Assembly (NCBI GenBank): GCA_012972835.1
Contig: JABDHK010000006.1
Span: forward strand, 62,001-126,000
Reading direction: 5' to 3'
From: Chlorobiaceae bacterium
Lineage (GTDB): Bacteria > Bacteroidota > Chlorobiia > Chlorobiales > Chlorobiaceae
Length of the DNA stretch: 64,000 nucleotides
Numbering within the stretch: position 1 is the first letter of the stretch; every line of letters starts with the position of its first letter. Both the position numbers and the translations under genes were made by a program. Positions 14,053 to 24,057 of the stretch are shown piece by piece. The notes under the pieces were generated by a model. It was not told where the DNA came from and did not search any database. It was given only the letters and a program-made list of their open reading frames with translations.

Positions 14053-15825
14053 TCATGCAACCAGCTCAGGTGGGTTGAAGCTGATGAGCGCCCACCACTC
14101 GTAATTTTCAAGATTGACCGTACGGATAGCTTGCTGGATGATTTCCCTGAGATCGTTCAAATTGTCACTCTCTTTTGCGAGAGTTACCAATCGACCCAAT
14201 TCACCGGCCATTTTTTCTGATCGTTCAGCCACACGATCATACTCCAGCTGTTTGCTGATAGCGTGTATTGCCGCGCCCCATGCAGGTAAAGCAATTGCTA
14301 AGACTGTACTACACTTGCTCATCAACGACAAAATTTTGTTCGTTGTCGCAATCTCAAATGGAATCGCGAATAATGTTCCCAACGTTCTCATCCACGACAA
14401 AATTTTGTTCGTTGCCGCACTATGCTCATGTCCAATTTCGCTCAAATGGAACAGCGCCATCAGAAGAGTACCCCAGAAGAAAAAGAGTACCGTTCCACGC
14501 AGTTGATCCTCAGTGTGCTTCTTTGTGTGAGCATTTTTCATGTGCCATTTTCTTTGATCGTCCAACCAACCTTCAATGACAAACTCTTTGAGAACGCTGA
14601 AATCAGCAGTCGAACACGGATGCCTGAGGACTTTCTGTATCAGGCTGGCAATGGTAAACTCAATCCAGTTTTTGGGTTTATTATAAAAGGGCATTGTTTT
14701 CGGAGCGTTAGCCGGGCCTGATAAAGCATTGAGTTCCAGTACACCGGTAAAGATGGCGGTGCGCAATTGCTCTGCAAGGAATCGGTAATCGATCCAGTTT
14801 TCATGCCAGGAGTTCCTGCTACTCATTAGTAGTACGATAAGCATTGCAATGACTTCCAGCCAGATCAACCCTATCAGCTGTGGAAAAAGGATCACTTGAA
14901 ACACCGCAATAGAAACGGCAAGCGCGGATAAAATATGGATAACTATGCTTAACCAGAAATGCCATTTCTGGTAATGTGCGGCGAGTGCGTCTGCCCGTGC
15001 ATAGGTCGGTATGAGGTAGTCGATAATCGGTTTCAGTCGAGCGGGGTCCAGTTTTGCTTTGTCGGCAACCTTTTTGACCTCCTGACGGCACTGTTCTGTC
15101 AAATCGTTGAGTTTTTCCTTGGGTAACGATGGATTGCTACAAAACTCCATAAACTGATGATAGTTCAGAGAGAGCTTCCTTGCCGTATCAGGTAATGTGA
15201 GCTCTTGAAAGTCGAGACTGCGTTCCTGTTCCCCCTCGTTTTTCAGCGCCAGAAGCAGTTTGACTGGGGCGGTGGGGTTTTCTGCATCAATGCGGAGTAC
15301 GGTACGCCCCCGTTCAAGGGCATAGCTGACAATCTCTGCCGTTCCGCCTTGCCCCTCTGCAGGCTTGCCGTCCCAGATGGCAATCAGGATTTCGCAGGCA
15401 TCAACAACCTCTCTCCCAACGCGTAGGTACCCTGCAGAACGTTGAAATTTGGTCAAATCAGAGGTATTTTTTCCGAGCTCTTCCACCGGAGGATCGGCTT
15501 TTTTCAGGAGTTCATTGAATTCCTTCAAATCTTCAGGGTTGGTGAAGTCTTTCCGGTATTCATTGAGAGAAAAGGGGGAGAGTACTTTCAAACGAGCATG
15601 CTCTTTGTTCAAGATTGATCGAGCAACAATTCTGTCAGCACCTTTTGCTAAGGGTGAAATAACGATCCATTCAAGTGGAAGATTTTTATTATGACCCATC
15701 AATTTGTCAAGACGGTCAACCAGCCTGTCGACAGCTTCTGCAACAGCGGCTTGCCTTGACAGATTCCGATGACCGGTTACTCCGATACGAAGTTCATAGG
15801 AGAGTTGCTCCGATATTTCCGGCAT
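14053..15825 (-). CDS. SLOG-like nucleotide-sensor fused to SLATT-like membrane domain (candidate defence effector)
   Basis: This 590-residue product is not a named gene. The N-terminal about 180 residues look like a SLOG/Rossmann-like nucleotide-binding domain: RIGVTGHRNLS (13-23), ISPLAKGADRIVA (56-68) and a later DGKPAEGQGGTAEIV (152-166). Two helices (about 289-313 and 315-335) are followed by a WIDYRFLAEQLR segment (344-355), the kind of YR..AE.LR motif seen after the transmembrane pair of SLATT proteins. Two more helices lie near 443-462 and 506-524. Known SLOG-SLATT pairings are predicted nucleotide-triggered pore effectors. The gene is divergent from a TIR gene and is flanked by direct repeats. 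Function is inferred only. Confidence 0.6.
   Translation of the reverse strand: MPEISEQLSYELRIGVTGHRNLSRQAAVAEAVDRLVDRLDKLMGHNKNLPLEWIVISPLAKGADRIVARSILNKEHARLKVLSPFSLNEYRKDFTNPEDLKEFNELLKKADPPVEELGKNTSDLTKFQRSAGYLRVGREVVDACEILIAIWDGKPAEGQGGTAEIVSYALERGRTVLRIDAENPTAPVKLLLALKNEGEQERSLDFQELTLPDTARKLSLNYHQFMEFCSNPSLPKEKLNDLTEQCRQEVKKVADKAKLDPARLKPIIDYLIPTYARADALAAHYQKWHFWLSIVIHILSALAVSIAVFQVILFPQLIGLIWLEVIAMLIVLLMSSRNSWHENWIDYRFLAEQLRTAIFTGVLELNALSGPANAPKTMPFYNKPKNWIEFTIASLIQKVLRHPCSTADFSVLKEFVIEGWLDDQRKWHMKNAHTKKHTEDQLRGTVLFFFWGTLLMALFHLSEIGHEHSAATNKILSWMRTLGTLFAIPFEIATTNKILSLMSKCSTVLAIALPAWGAAIHAISKQLEYDRVAERSEKMAGELGRLVTLAKESDNLNDLREIIQQAIRTVNLENYEWWALISFNPPELVA
14318..14419 (-). repeat. 33-bp direct repeat, period 69 bp, inside the SLOG-like gene
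   Basis: Copies at 14318-14350 and 14387-14419 match at 31 of 33 positions and share the core acgacaaaattttgttcgtt, which contains the palindrome acaaaattttgt. The 69-bp period is 23 codons, so the protein carries the same ATNKILS/TTNKILS segment twice (about residues 471 and 494). It looks like a recent in-frame duplication between the third and fourth membrane helices. Confidence 0.9.
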
Positions 15826-15990
15826 AACGATTCAGGTAAGAAATGATTGAAGAACACCAACATCTCATCTCAAAATACTGTAAAGATATCAAAAAAAAAC
15901 AGAAGGCTGAATATCATAGAGGATGGATTTTTACCAGAAGAAGGAATTACTGTACCATTCATGCCGCGCTCTGAGTCCTCGTCCTCGTGC

Positions 15991-16014
15991 TTTTGTGACT
16001 TGGCAGGATGTGAC
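15991..16014 (+). repeat. 24-bp direct repeat, right copy, with a degenerate third copy
   Basis: This is the right-hand partner of 14017-14040, placed in the 240-bp gap between the divergent SLOG-like and TIR genes. A weaker copy (taacttggcagtacatga) follows directly at 16019-16036. The rest of the gap shows no convincing gene; an open frame at 15847-16056 has no family resemblance and was not accepted. Confidence 0.85.
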
Positions 16015-16065
16015 TTCGGTAACTTGGCAGTACATGAAATTCAGCAACGAATATAGCAGTGAATT

Positions 16066-17403
16066 ATGAAAAAGATATTCCTGATCTATAGCAGTAAAAC
16101 AAACAAAAGTGTCGAAGTGCTTTTCAATGATTTGAGCAAGTTTCCAAACTGCGAGCTATGGATCGACAAAAAACTTTCAGGTGGGCAGCAATGGTGGGAT
16201 GAAATCCTGACCAGAATACGCGCTTGTGACATCTTTGTTCTTGCGTTGAGTCAGGAATCACATGATTCAGTAGCCTGTACACTTGAGTACACCTATGCGC
16301 TTCGTCTTCGTAAACACATCTTGCCGGTGTTTGTTGGCGATAATGTTAAGATGAGCCAGCTCCCTTCGGAATTGAAAACAGTTCAGTTTGTCAATTACTG
16401 CAATCCCCAGAGGAATGAAGCTATCGACCTCTTCAATGCTATTACATCATTTCCACCAACAGAAGCACTTCCGGATCCAATACCGGGTTCCCCTGAAGTG
16501 CCCATACAATCAAAGGAACGTTCCGTGTTTCTTGCTGATGTTACTAACGATTAGGAAGAGGAAAGAGCAAGCGTTAAAAGCTACCTCAATCAATATGGAA
16601 TTTATGTTCTTCCGAATAGCAGCTACTCTCTGGATCCAACCTTGGAAACGACCAATTTGAGGTTATACACAGAACAAGATCTCTCTGAATGCGCTGTTTT
16701 TGTGCAGTTGCTAAACGGGCGGTCAGAGAAGAAACCAGAGGATTCTCCAAATAGCTATTTACAGTTGCAGTATGAAATTGCCAGAAATTCCGGAAAACCT
16801 GTTTTTCAGTGGCGCAGTCCCTACCTTGATATTGCAATAATTCAGGATCAAGAACATCAATTATTGGTAAGCGGCGACAAGGTAAGAGCAGAAGGTATCG
16901 AAGAGTTTAAACGGGCAGTTAAGGATTTTATCCTGAAACCGCCACAAGTGAAACCACTACCGGTGAAAAAGCCAGCCAATTTGAATGCGTTGATTTTTGT
17001 CAACATGACGTCTTCGGATCGGCCACTTGCAGAAAAAGTATGTGATGAACTGAAACGACAGGGCGTCGGGTACAGTCGCCCTCTTGCCAGTGGAGATCCA
17101 TCGGACACGAGAAGTGATCTTGAAGTAAATCCTCTTGAGTGTGATGGTCTGATTGTCATCTATGGAAGTAGTACCACTCTTTGGGTACGCAGGCAGTTGC
17201 TTGAATGCAGAAAAATGCTTTCAAAACGGGAGAAGCCGATTCCGGCATTTGCGATATTTGAAGGGCCACCTGAAGAGAAAAGCTCTATTGCGTGCATGTT
17301 TCCAAATCTGCAATTGCTTGATTTGAAGAAAGGTATTGATGATTTCCATCTGAATAAAGAGATTTCCGCCTTTATTGATGGCCTTGAAAAGGAGAATGCA
17401 TAA
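16066..17403 (+). pseudogene. TIR-domain protein interrupted by an in-frame amber codon
   Basis: An ATG at 16066 opens a frame that hits TAG at 16552-16554 and then stays open in the same frame to TAA at 17401-17403, 445 sense codons in all. Residues 1-130 form a TIR domain (KKIFLIYSS, WWDEI, and S..S..C..E with the putative catalytic Glu74 in ACTLEY), a family of NAD-cleaving or signalling domains. The amber falls inside a conserved-looking VFLADVTND-(L)-EEERASVKSYL segment where relatives have leucine, so TTG to TAG is the simplest change. Residues after it form a second alpha/beta domain (NALIFVNMTSSDR...GLIVIYG). A 162-residue TIR fragment or a restart at TTG 16642 could still be made. 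Readthrough is possible but unsupported. Confidence 0.8.
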
Positions 17404-17498
17404 TGTCAACCATGTATTCTTCAGACAGGCAGATTCCTGTTGTAATATTTGAGCGGTGGAAGGGAGTGACCTCCTCCCAAAAACCTAGACCACTGTAA
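17403..17498 (+). pseudogene. Truncated 31-codon ORF overlapping the TIR gene stop (TAATG)
   Basis: The TIR gene ends TAATG, and the overlapping ATG at 17403 opens a short frame beginning MSTMYSSDRQIPVV that ends at TAA 17496-17498. Stop-start overlap is the usual sign of a translationally coupled downstream gene. TIR genes of this kind are often followed by a STAND ATPase, but the frame here is too short to identify. The likely reading is the 5' stub of a deleted operon partner. Confidence 0.45.
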
Positions 17499-17924
17499 AT
17501 TAACCGTTCGTTCCAGAGCTACCCGGTGACCGAGCAAGCCACTCAGCAAGTCGGGGACAAGCTATTGGTGTGCCGGCCATACAGAATGACAAAACAGGGA
17601 ATTTTTTTGAGGTAACACTCCTTGACGAAGCCTATTCGTCATGAAGCATGAAAAGCCATGAGCCGGGTGTTCCAGTTCAAGGGTGGTTTTGCTGTTTCCT
17701 TATTATTATTTCTTATCTTGATTGTTGGCTTGCAGGCCCGTTGTTATCCCGGTCTGCCGGCTTTCCTGTTGAAACGCATTGATGGTTTGTGATGTTGACG
17801 CTTGCAGTGTTTGATGGCAGCGTTGTGTGTTTATGAGATAGATGGTTTTCTGCCATAACTGGCTGTTTAAATTATAGAAGGGGCATCTGTCCCCTGGTTC
17901 TTACCATTATAAAAGAGTGAGCGA
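17499..17924. other. Gene-free stretch between the TIR locus and rng
   Basis: This stretch of 426 bp has no credible open frame on either strand. A small inverted repeat (tgacgaa at 17623-17629 pairing with ttcgtca at 17635-17641) is followed by no T-run. The sequence near 17500-17580 is GC-richer than the rest and may be leftover accessory DNA. The final part should hold the rng promoter and the stem-loop at 17878. Confidence 0.5.
17878..17896 (+). promoter_or_regulatory. Short GGGG/CCCC stem-loop in the presumed rng leader
   Basis: AAGGGG CATCTGT CCCCTG can fold into a 5-bp stem (A/T plus four G-C pairs) 30 bp upstream of the rng start codon. RNase E/G mRNAs are often autoregulated through 5'-leader structures in other bacteria; whether this one is involved is inference. 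Confidence 0.35.
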
Positions 17925-19610
17925 ATGAAGAAGAGTTCGAATAAGCAATTGCTGATGAACAAGACCGGTGACGAGATACAGGTTGCGCTTGTGGAAGAGG
18001 GTCGTCTGGTCGAGTTGATTATTGAGCGCCCCGAAAGCAAGAGAAGTATCGGTGACATTTATCTTGGTCGGGTGCATAAGGTTATTGAGGGATTGAAAGC
18101 GGCTTTTGTCGATATAGGGCAGAAGTCTGACGGGTTTCTTCATTTTTCCGATGTCGGGACAACCAGTGAGGATTATCGTGCGCTGATTGAAGATGACGAT
18201 GATGATGATGCCGCCGTCGGAGTAGATGATGATTCACTGTTTGATGGGCTATCAGGTACTGGGTCTGTTGCTGAGCCGAGTGTGAAAGCCTCTGCACGCA
18301 GCGGTGGCAAAAGGCAGTCAGGAGATGCAGAGGAAAAGGCTGAAAAGCGTCAGTCGTACACTCAGATTATTGCTGGAAAGCTGAAGCCGAACGACTCCAT
18401 TCTTGTGCAGGTTATCAAGGAGCCAATCAGCAGCAAGGGTTCTCGCCTCACTTCCGATATTACCATAGCGGGACGTTTCATGGTGCTTCTTCCATTTGGC
18501 GGCGGCCAGGTGGCGGTTTCCAGAAGGGTTATTGCGCGCAAGGAGAGGGCAAGGCTGAAAAAACTTGTGCGTTCCATGCTTCCTGAAGGTTTCGGAGCAA
18601 TTATCAGAACAGTTGCCGAAGACCAGGAGGAGACATTGTTGAAGCAGGATCTTGAAAAGCTTCTTGCCAAGTGGAAACAGATTGAGGAAAAACTGCAGGA
18701 TGCCACTCCTCCTCAGCTGATTTTCAAGGAGGACACCATTATATCAAGTGTTCTGCGCGACTCACTGAATTCTGATGTTACTGAAATCGTGGCAAATTCT
18801 CCTGTCATCTACAAAGAAACACTGAACTATATCCAGTGGGCGGCGCCTGAAATGGTGAAAAATGTCACCTTTTACCAGGGAAAGCTTCCTCTCTTCGAAG
18901 GGTATGGTATTGCCAAGGATGTTGAATCGATTTTTTCTCGTAAAGTGTGGCTTAAATCAGGAGGCTACATTATTATCGAGCATACTGAAGCCATGGTGGT
19001 TGTTGATGTCAACAGCGGCAGGTATGCTGCGAAGCGGGAGCAGGAAGAGAACTCACTGAAAACCAACCTTGAGGCTGCGCGTGAGGTAGTACGGCAGTTG
19101 AGGCTCAGGGATATCGGCGGCATTATTGTTGTTGACTTCATTGATATGCTTGATCAAAAAAATGCCAAGAAGGTCTACGACTCCATGAAAACCGAACTGC
19201 GCAACGATCGGGCAAAATCAAACATTCTGCCCATGTCCGATTTTGGAATCATGCAGATTACCCGTGAGAGGATTAGACCGAGCCTGATGCAGCGGATGGG
19301 CGATCAGTGCCCTGCCTGCGGCGGAAGTGGCGTGGTTCAGGCCAGGTTTACAACAATAAACCAGATTGAGCGTTGGTTGAGAAAGTATGCGCTTCAGCAC
19401 TCCATGAAGTTTCAGCAGCTCGATCTCTATGTCAGCCCGACGGTTGTCGAGCCGCTTCAGAACAGCGATATGAAAACAGAGTTGAAATGGTTTCTCCAGC
19501 ACATGCTCTTTGTACAGGTAAAGGCGGATGAGAGCCTCAGAAGCGATGATTTCAGATTTTACAGCCGAAAAAACAACAAGGATATTACCGCGGAATACGG
19601 CGATATCTAA
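17925..19610 (+). CDS. rng: Ribonuclease E/G family endoribonuclease
   Basis: A 561-residue cytoplasmic endoribonuclease of rRNA processing and mRNA decay. An S1 RNA-binding domain (residues about 40-140, [24 protein letters not shown]) is interrupted by an acidic, low-complexity insert [20 protein letters not shown] and a basic stretch near 85-145. The catalytic DNase I-like region follows with VVVDVNSGR and the metal-binding VDFIDM, then the zinc-link CPACGGSG near 463-470. No long C-terminal degradosome scaffold is present, so RNase G type fits better than E. Start ATG 17925 ([13 protein letters not shown]). dapD follows after 17 bp. Confidence 0.92.
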   Translation: MKKSSNKQLLMNKTGDEIQVALVEEGRLVELIIERPESKRSIGDIYLGRVHKVIEGLKAAFVDIGQKSDGFLHFSDVGTTSEDYRALIEDDDDDDAAVGVDDDSLFDGLSGTGSVAEPSVKASARSGGKRQSGDAEEKAEKRQSYTQIIAGKLKPNDSILVQVIKEPISSKGSRLTSDITIAGRFMVLLPFGGGQVAVSRRVIARKERARLKKLVRSMLPEGFGAIIRTVAEDQEETLLKQDLEKLLAKWKQIEEKLQDATPPQLIFKEDTIISSVLRDSLNSDVTEIVANSPVIYKETLNYIQWAAPEMVKNVTFYQGKLPLFEGYGIAKDVESIFSRKVWLKSGGYIIIEHTEAMVVVDVNSGRYAAKREQEENSLKTNLEAAREVVRQLRLRDIGGIIVVDFIDMLDQKNAKKVYDSMKTELRNDRAKSNILPMSDFGIMQITRERIRPSLMQRMGDQCPACGGSGVVQARFTTINQIERWLRKYALQHSMKFQQLDLYVSPTVVEPLQNSDMKTELKWFLQHMLFVQVKADESLRSDDFRFYSRKNNKDITAEYGDI

Positions 19611-19627
19611 TAATTTGAGAGAGGCTT

Positions 19628-20491
19628 ATGGGACAGTATGATTTATTGAAAGAGGATATTCTTCGGTTTTCAGCGTTTGGTGCAGCTGCGTTATGGGAAA
19701 TCCCAGAAGCGCGCAGAGTGTTTGATCAGTTCAAGCAGCTGCTCAATGATGGTCTGGTGAGAGCGGCTGAGAATAGAGACGGGGAGTGGGTGGTGAACTC
19801 TTGGGTCAAGGAGGGTATTTTACTCGGCATGCGACTTGGCAGACTCCAGGAAAGCCATGTGCCGCTTGATGGACAAGAGAGAGGCTTTTCCTTTATAGAC
19901 AAGGATACCTATCCGCTCAAATCAATAACACTTGACAACGGTGTCCGTATTGTTCCCGGGGGATCTGCAGTACGGGATGGCTCATATCTGGCACCTTCTG
20001 TTGTTATGATGCCTCCGGCCTATGTCAATGTGGGAGCCTATGTCGATGAAGGAACCATGATTGATTCCCATGCCCTTGTAGGCAGCTGCGCGCAGGTTGG
20101 CAAGAAGGTGCATCTCTCTGCTGGCGTTCAGGTCGGTGGTGTGCTGGAGCCGGTTGGAGCTATGCCAGTTATTATCGAGGATGAGGTAATGGTTGGTGGC
20201 AACTGTGGTATTTATGAAGGAACTATTGTCAAAGAGCGTGCGGTTATCGGTACCGGAGTCATTCTCAATGGTTCTACGCCTGTTTATGATCTTGCATTGA
20301 ATGCCATTTACAGAAAAACAGCCGAGGCGCCTCTTGTCATTCCAGCTGGGGCTGTCGTAGTTGCCGGATCACGCAAGATCAAGGGTGATTTTGCGTCGGA
20401 ACATGGCTTGTCGATCTATACGCCGGTTATTATCAAATATCGTGATGAGCGGACCGATAGTGCGACAGCTCTTGAAGAGGCTCTCAGGTAA
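19628..20491 (+). CDS. dapD: Tetrahydrodipicolinate N-succinyltransferase (DapD)
   Basis: A 287-residue acyltransferase of the succinylase branch of lysine/diaminopimelate synthesis. It begins with the helical DapD N-domain and then shows hexapeptide-repeat left-handed beta-helix sequence (for example [20 protein letters not shown] and the VGGVLEP turn, about 135-180). A GAGRE-less N-terminus and about 270-290 residues are normal for the E. coli-type family. The upstream gap to rng holds a GAGAGAGG ribosome site. A ctpA-like gene starts 4 bp after the stop, so translation may be coupled. Confidence 0.92.
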   Translation: MGQYDLLKEDILRFSAFGAAALWEIPEARRVFDQFKQLLNDGLVRAAENRDGEWVVNSWVKEGILLGMRLGRLQESHVPLDGQERGFSFIDKDTYPLKSITLDNGVRIVPGGSAVRDGSYLAPSVVMMPPAYVNVGAYVDEGTMIDSHALVGSCAQVGKKVHLSAGVQVGGVLEPVGAMPVIIEDEVMVGGNCGIYEGTIVKERAVIGTGVILNGSTPVYDLALNAIYRKTAEAPLVIPAGAVVVAGSRKIKGDFASEHGLSIYTPVIIKYRDERTDSATALEEALR

Positions 20492-20494
20492 ATC

Positions 20495-22202
20495 GTGCAG
20501 AGCCAGGAAGAGAATAAGGGGGGCTTGCGGCAGAGAATGCTGGGCTTCCTTGTGGCCATTCTTTGCTTTTGTTGTGTACCTTCCGCAACTCTTTACTCAG
20601 CGACCCACCCGAATGAAAAAGAGTACTTTAATATTGTTAAAAGTATCGACCTTTTCGGTGAGGTTTATCGTGAGCTTTCAAAAAGTTATGTTGATACGCT
20701 CAATGTCAGCAGTCTGATGTATGCGGGTATCGATGGCATGCTGCATACGCTTGATCCCTATACGGTTTTTCTTGACGAAGAGGATGCTGGTGAGCTTGAT
20801 GATATGACCAGTGGCCAGTATGCTGGTATTGGCGTTACCATTTCGCCTATTGAAGGCATGTTTTATATTACATCAGTTGTTGAGGGGGGGGGCTGCAGCA
20901 AAGGCAGCTCTCAAATCCGGTGACAATATTATTTCCATCAACAGCAAGGATCTCAAGAAATCATCGTTTGATGAGGTCAAGTCGTTGATGAAAGGGACGG
21001 CTGGGAGTTCTTTTACGCTCGGCCTTCAGCGTCATGGTTCGCCACCGTTCTCTGTCAAGCTGATTCGGGCAGAGGTGCGGGTTAGCCCTGTGAGCTATTC
21101 AGGCATTATTGATGGTATTGGATATGTTGAGATGAAGAGTTTCAGCACTCGTTCGGCTGATGATCTGCGTGAAGCCATTCAGGGTCTTCAAAGGCAGTCG
21201 GTAGAGCAGCACATGCTGATGAAAGGTATTATTCTTGATCTCAGAAACAATCCAGGGGGACTTCTCACGGTTGCTGTTGATGTTACCTCGCTTTTTGTCA
21301 ACAAAGGGAGTCTGGTGGTCTCTCTTCGTGGGCGTACTCCGGAAAGCATAAAATCCTATGTAACAACAGCTCCACCCCTTGATGCAGCGCTGCCTCTTGC
21401 AGTGCTTATCAATGCTGAGAGCGCTTCCGCATCCGAAATTGTATCAGGCGCAATCCAGGATCTCGACCGTGGGGTAATTATCGGTGATCGTTCCTATGGT
21501 AAAGGACTGGTGCAGTCAATTATACCGGTTTCCTACCACAACACCCTTAAACTTACTACCGCCAAATACTATACTCCCACGGGCCGTTTGATCCAGAAAG
21601 AGAAAGAAGCGGTGCCGGATTCACGCAAGGTAGTTCAAAAGGCAAAAGAGGATAACTCAGTCAAGATTTTCTATACCAGGGGAAGGAGAAAAGTCTATGG
21701 CAGCGGCGGGATTACACCTGATATTGAGCTTGCAGATCCGGCGGCTACTCCCTATCTCTCCATGCTGCGCAAGAAAGGCATGATTTTCCTTTTTTCCTCA
21801 ATCTACTCCTCATCTCACCCCGTTATGCCTCGTCAGCCCTTTGATCGCAAGGCGTTGATGGTTTCGTTCGGGGAATTTGTGCGGAACAGAAAATTTGTTT
21901 ACACCTCTGAGAGTGAAAGGCGGTTTAATGAACTGAAGGATTATTTGACGAAAACTTCATCGGAAAAAAATGTTGAATTGATGAAGAGTCTTGGTGAACT
22001 TCAGCAGAAAATTGACAGGTTGAAGGCGCAGGAAATTGCAAAGCAGTCAGAGAGGGTTGCGCAGGTGCTTGAAGAGGAGATTATTCGTCATTATAACGAG
22101 CACCTTGCCCGACATGCTGAGCTCGATCATGATCCTGTTGTGAAAAAAGCTGTTGAAGTGCTTTCCGATTCCAGGAAGTATTCAGGGATTCTTCATCCCT
22201 GA
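20495..22202 (+). pseudogene. ctpA: S41 carboxy-terminal processing protease (CtpA/Prc-like), frameshifted at a G9 run
   Basis: The gene starts at GTG 20495 with a signal/anchor helix (LGFLVAILCFCCVPSATLYS) and a complete N-terminal region. The frame changes at nine consecutive Gs (20884-20892) within the PDZ domain. In the starting frame the product stops at 20923 after 142 residues; the rest continues in another frame to 22202. Removing one G gives a smooth PDZ join (SVVEGG-AAAKAALKSGDNI). Downstream the S41 catalytic serine (SASASEIVSGA) and lysine (GDRSYGKGLVQS) are intact. It could be phase variation, transcript slippage or a sequencing error; otherwise a recent knockout. The family degrades exported proteins at C-termini. 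The last 10 bp overlap the convergent gene. Confidence 0.88.
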
Positions 22203-22879
22203 GGATATTGCAGCAATCCCGCTTTATACTCCCGGATTTTACGATGGGCTCCAAAGGCAATCATAAGATTGCTTATGCTCAGCAGGCTTTCAGCCAACCC
22301 GTGAAGCAGATCGTCATGTGAAAGTGTCGGATATCCCCGAACCTCAGTAGCAAGGTAGATACAGAATACGGTCACTGAGATAAAGACAAGCACAAACCAG
22401 AAGCCAGCCACGGTCAGCCCCGAAAAAACAGTCCGATCCCGGCGGTAGAGTACCACCAGCAGTATGAGAAAGGTGATATAGACAACGCTTGAAAGCTGAA
22501 GAATGGTATCGAAGATATCCGCACCCATGTAGGATTGCGGTTTTCCGGTAAACATGATCGCTAAACATGCGGCTGAATATCCAGCAGCAAAACTTTTTCC
22601 TGTTGTTTTCAGCAGGTTCAGGGTAGCCCACAGGAGTGAAATGCTGCCGAAAAAGTTAATGACCTCCGACATATCGAGCAGAAGAGGAATGGAGTCAGTG
22701 GAGAGGTGATAACCGAGCACAAAAAAACTGCCAAGCCAGTGCGGCAGCATGGCAAGGCCAAAGTGACGGATGTTGCGCCTTCCAGTCAATTTACCGTACT
22801 GGAAGATCAATGCGGCGCCAATGCCCCATTCAAGGGCAGAAGAGATATGGATAATCCAGTTCGGAAAAGAGAGAAGCAT
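22193..22879 (-). CDS. DUF2499/DUF3593-like fusion membrane protein (Ycf49-like)
   Basis: A 228-residue polytopic membrane protein with about six or seven hydrophobic helices. The first half begins LLSFPNWIIHISSALEWGIG and contains GRRNIRHFGLAMLPHWLGS, resembling DUF2499 (cyanobacterial/plastid Ycf49-like). The second half (SSVVYITFLILLVVLYRRDR and DDLLHGLAESLLSISNLMI) resembles DUF3593, normally a separate neighbour gene in cyanobacteria. The start codon abuts the bchP stop codon with no gap, so it is cotranscribed with bchP. A role in photosynthetic pigment or membrane assembly is inferred from context; the domain names come from memory. Confidence 0.75.
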   Translation of the reverse strand: MLLSFPNWIIHISSALEWGIGAALIFQYGKLTGRRNIRHFGLAMLPHWLGSFFVLGYHLSTDSIPLLLDMSEVINFFGSISLLWATLNLLKTTGKSFAAGYSAACLAIMFTGKPQSYMGADIFDTILQLSSVVYITFLILLVVLYRRDRTVFSGLTVAGFWFVLVFISVTVFCIYLATEVRGYPTLSHDDLLHGLAESLLSISNLMIAFGAHRKIREYKAGLLQYPQG

Positions 22880-24022
22880 TTAACAACCCTTGATCATGTG
22901 GTAGATGTTTTTGGAAAATATTTTCATCTGGGTTGACCAGGGGGCGGGCACCATTTTTTTATAGAGATAGGAGTCAAAGGTGATCTGCTGCACATCATTG
23001 TCAGCGCATATAGCCACAAAACTCTCTCTCAGCCGGTCATTGCGGTAGTAGACTGCCTGAAGTACTTCAAGTCCGAAAAAGATCGGAGCGTAGAGTTTGC
23101 GGAACTCATCTTCATAGCTCTTCAGTGGAGCATTCTTTTTCAGGTGTTCAATCATGGCCAGAGCACCAAGTTTCCCTGAGCGCATGGCAAAGAAAATCCC
23201 CTCTCCGTTAGCCGGTGTTACCAGCCCGGCAGCATCACCGATCAGGATTGACTTCTCTGCAGTAAACGATTTACGCGGTTTCATCGGGATTTTAGCCGCC
23301 TCGTCCAGGTAGGGTTTGTCGGTAATCCCTATTTTTTCAATAAAGCGTTTCTGGAGTGCCTTGATATTGTGCCGGTTGTCCTCTGTGCCGGTACCGATGG
23401 CGAGGTGATCCGCCTTTGGGAAGATCCAGCCATAAAAGTCGGGAGAGACTTCGCCGTCAAACCAGATTTCAACAATATCACTGAATTTCTGTATGGCAGG
23501 TGTGTATTTGAAGCGCTGCTGCATGGCAATAACCTTCAGCTCGTTGGGCGGAAAGTGCAGCTCATCAGCTGTTTTTGAGTTTGCTCCGTCAGCACCGATA
23601 ATTCGATGAGCCTCAAAAGGAGCTACCTTATTGTTAAGGGTGTTGATGACAAAACCACTGCCAGAGGGCTTGATGGAACTCACCAGTGCCTCAACAATCA
23701 CTGCTCCAGCTTTTTCAGCTTCTGAGCGCAGATAGCTGTCGAATTTCTCACGTCTTACCATGCCAACATAGCCGTTCGGCATACGCATCTCAATGATCCT
23801 CCCTTTCGGGGAGCGAGCCCTCATGCGGGAGAGCTTTTTTTCGATCAGTTCAGCAGGAATGTTGAACTCTTCGATAAGGCCGAGGGGGATTGCACCTCCG
23901 CATGGTTTGACATTATCAAGGTTTCTCTCGACAAGAATGGTCGAGACACCAGCCTTTGCCAGTTCTCGTGCGGCAACCGCCCCTGAAGGCCCTCCACCTA
24001 TGACTGCAACATCGTAACGCAC
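22880..24022 (-). CDS. bchP: Geranylgeranyl reductase (BchP/ChlP family)
   Basis: A 380-residue FAD-dependent oxidoreductase that saturates the geranylgeranyl tail of (bacterio)chlorophyll precursors to phytyl. The FAD-binding GGGPSG (residues 9-14) and [18 protein letters not shown] segment are characteristic, as are the later [22 protein letters not shown] stretch and the full family length. It shows that the host makes (bacterio)chlorophyll. A second, tocopherol- or menaquinone-linked family member cannot be excluded. It lies 35 bp after glyS on the same strand and is directly followed by the DUF2499-like gene. Confidence 0.9.
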   Translation of the reverse strand: MRYDVAVIGGGPSGAVAARELAKAGVSTILVERNLDNVKPCGGAIPLGLIEEFNIPAELIEKKLSRMRARSPKGRIIEMRMPNGYVGMVRREKFDSYLRSEAEKAGAVIVEALVSSIKPSGSGFVINTLNNKVAPFEAHRIIGADGANSKTADELHFPPNELKVIAMQQRFKYTPAIQKFSDIVEIWFDGEVSPDFYGWIFPKADHLAIGTGTEDNRHNIKALQKRFIEKIGITDKPYLDEAAKIPMKPRKSFTAEKSILIGDAAGLVTPANGEGIFFAMRSGKLGALAMIEHLKKNAPLKSYEDEFRKLYAPIFFGLEVLQAVYYRNDRLRESFVAICADNDVQQITFDSYLYKKMVPAPWSTQMKIFSKNIYHMIKGC

Positions 24023-24057
24023 TGTTATAAAAGGTAATTAACCATCATTGATGCTTC

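Noticed and set aside
13877-14104. Plus-strand ORF running into the 3' end of the SLOG-like gene
   Set aside because: Overlaps a longer supported gene and has no recognisable domain.
15847-16056. Short plus-strand ORF between the SLOG-like and TIR genes
   Set aside because: Low-complexity product without resemblance; the stretch is explained by direct repeats.
17403-17924. Insertion sequence remnant before rng
   Set aside because: No terminal inverted repeats, target duplication or transposase-like frame could be found.
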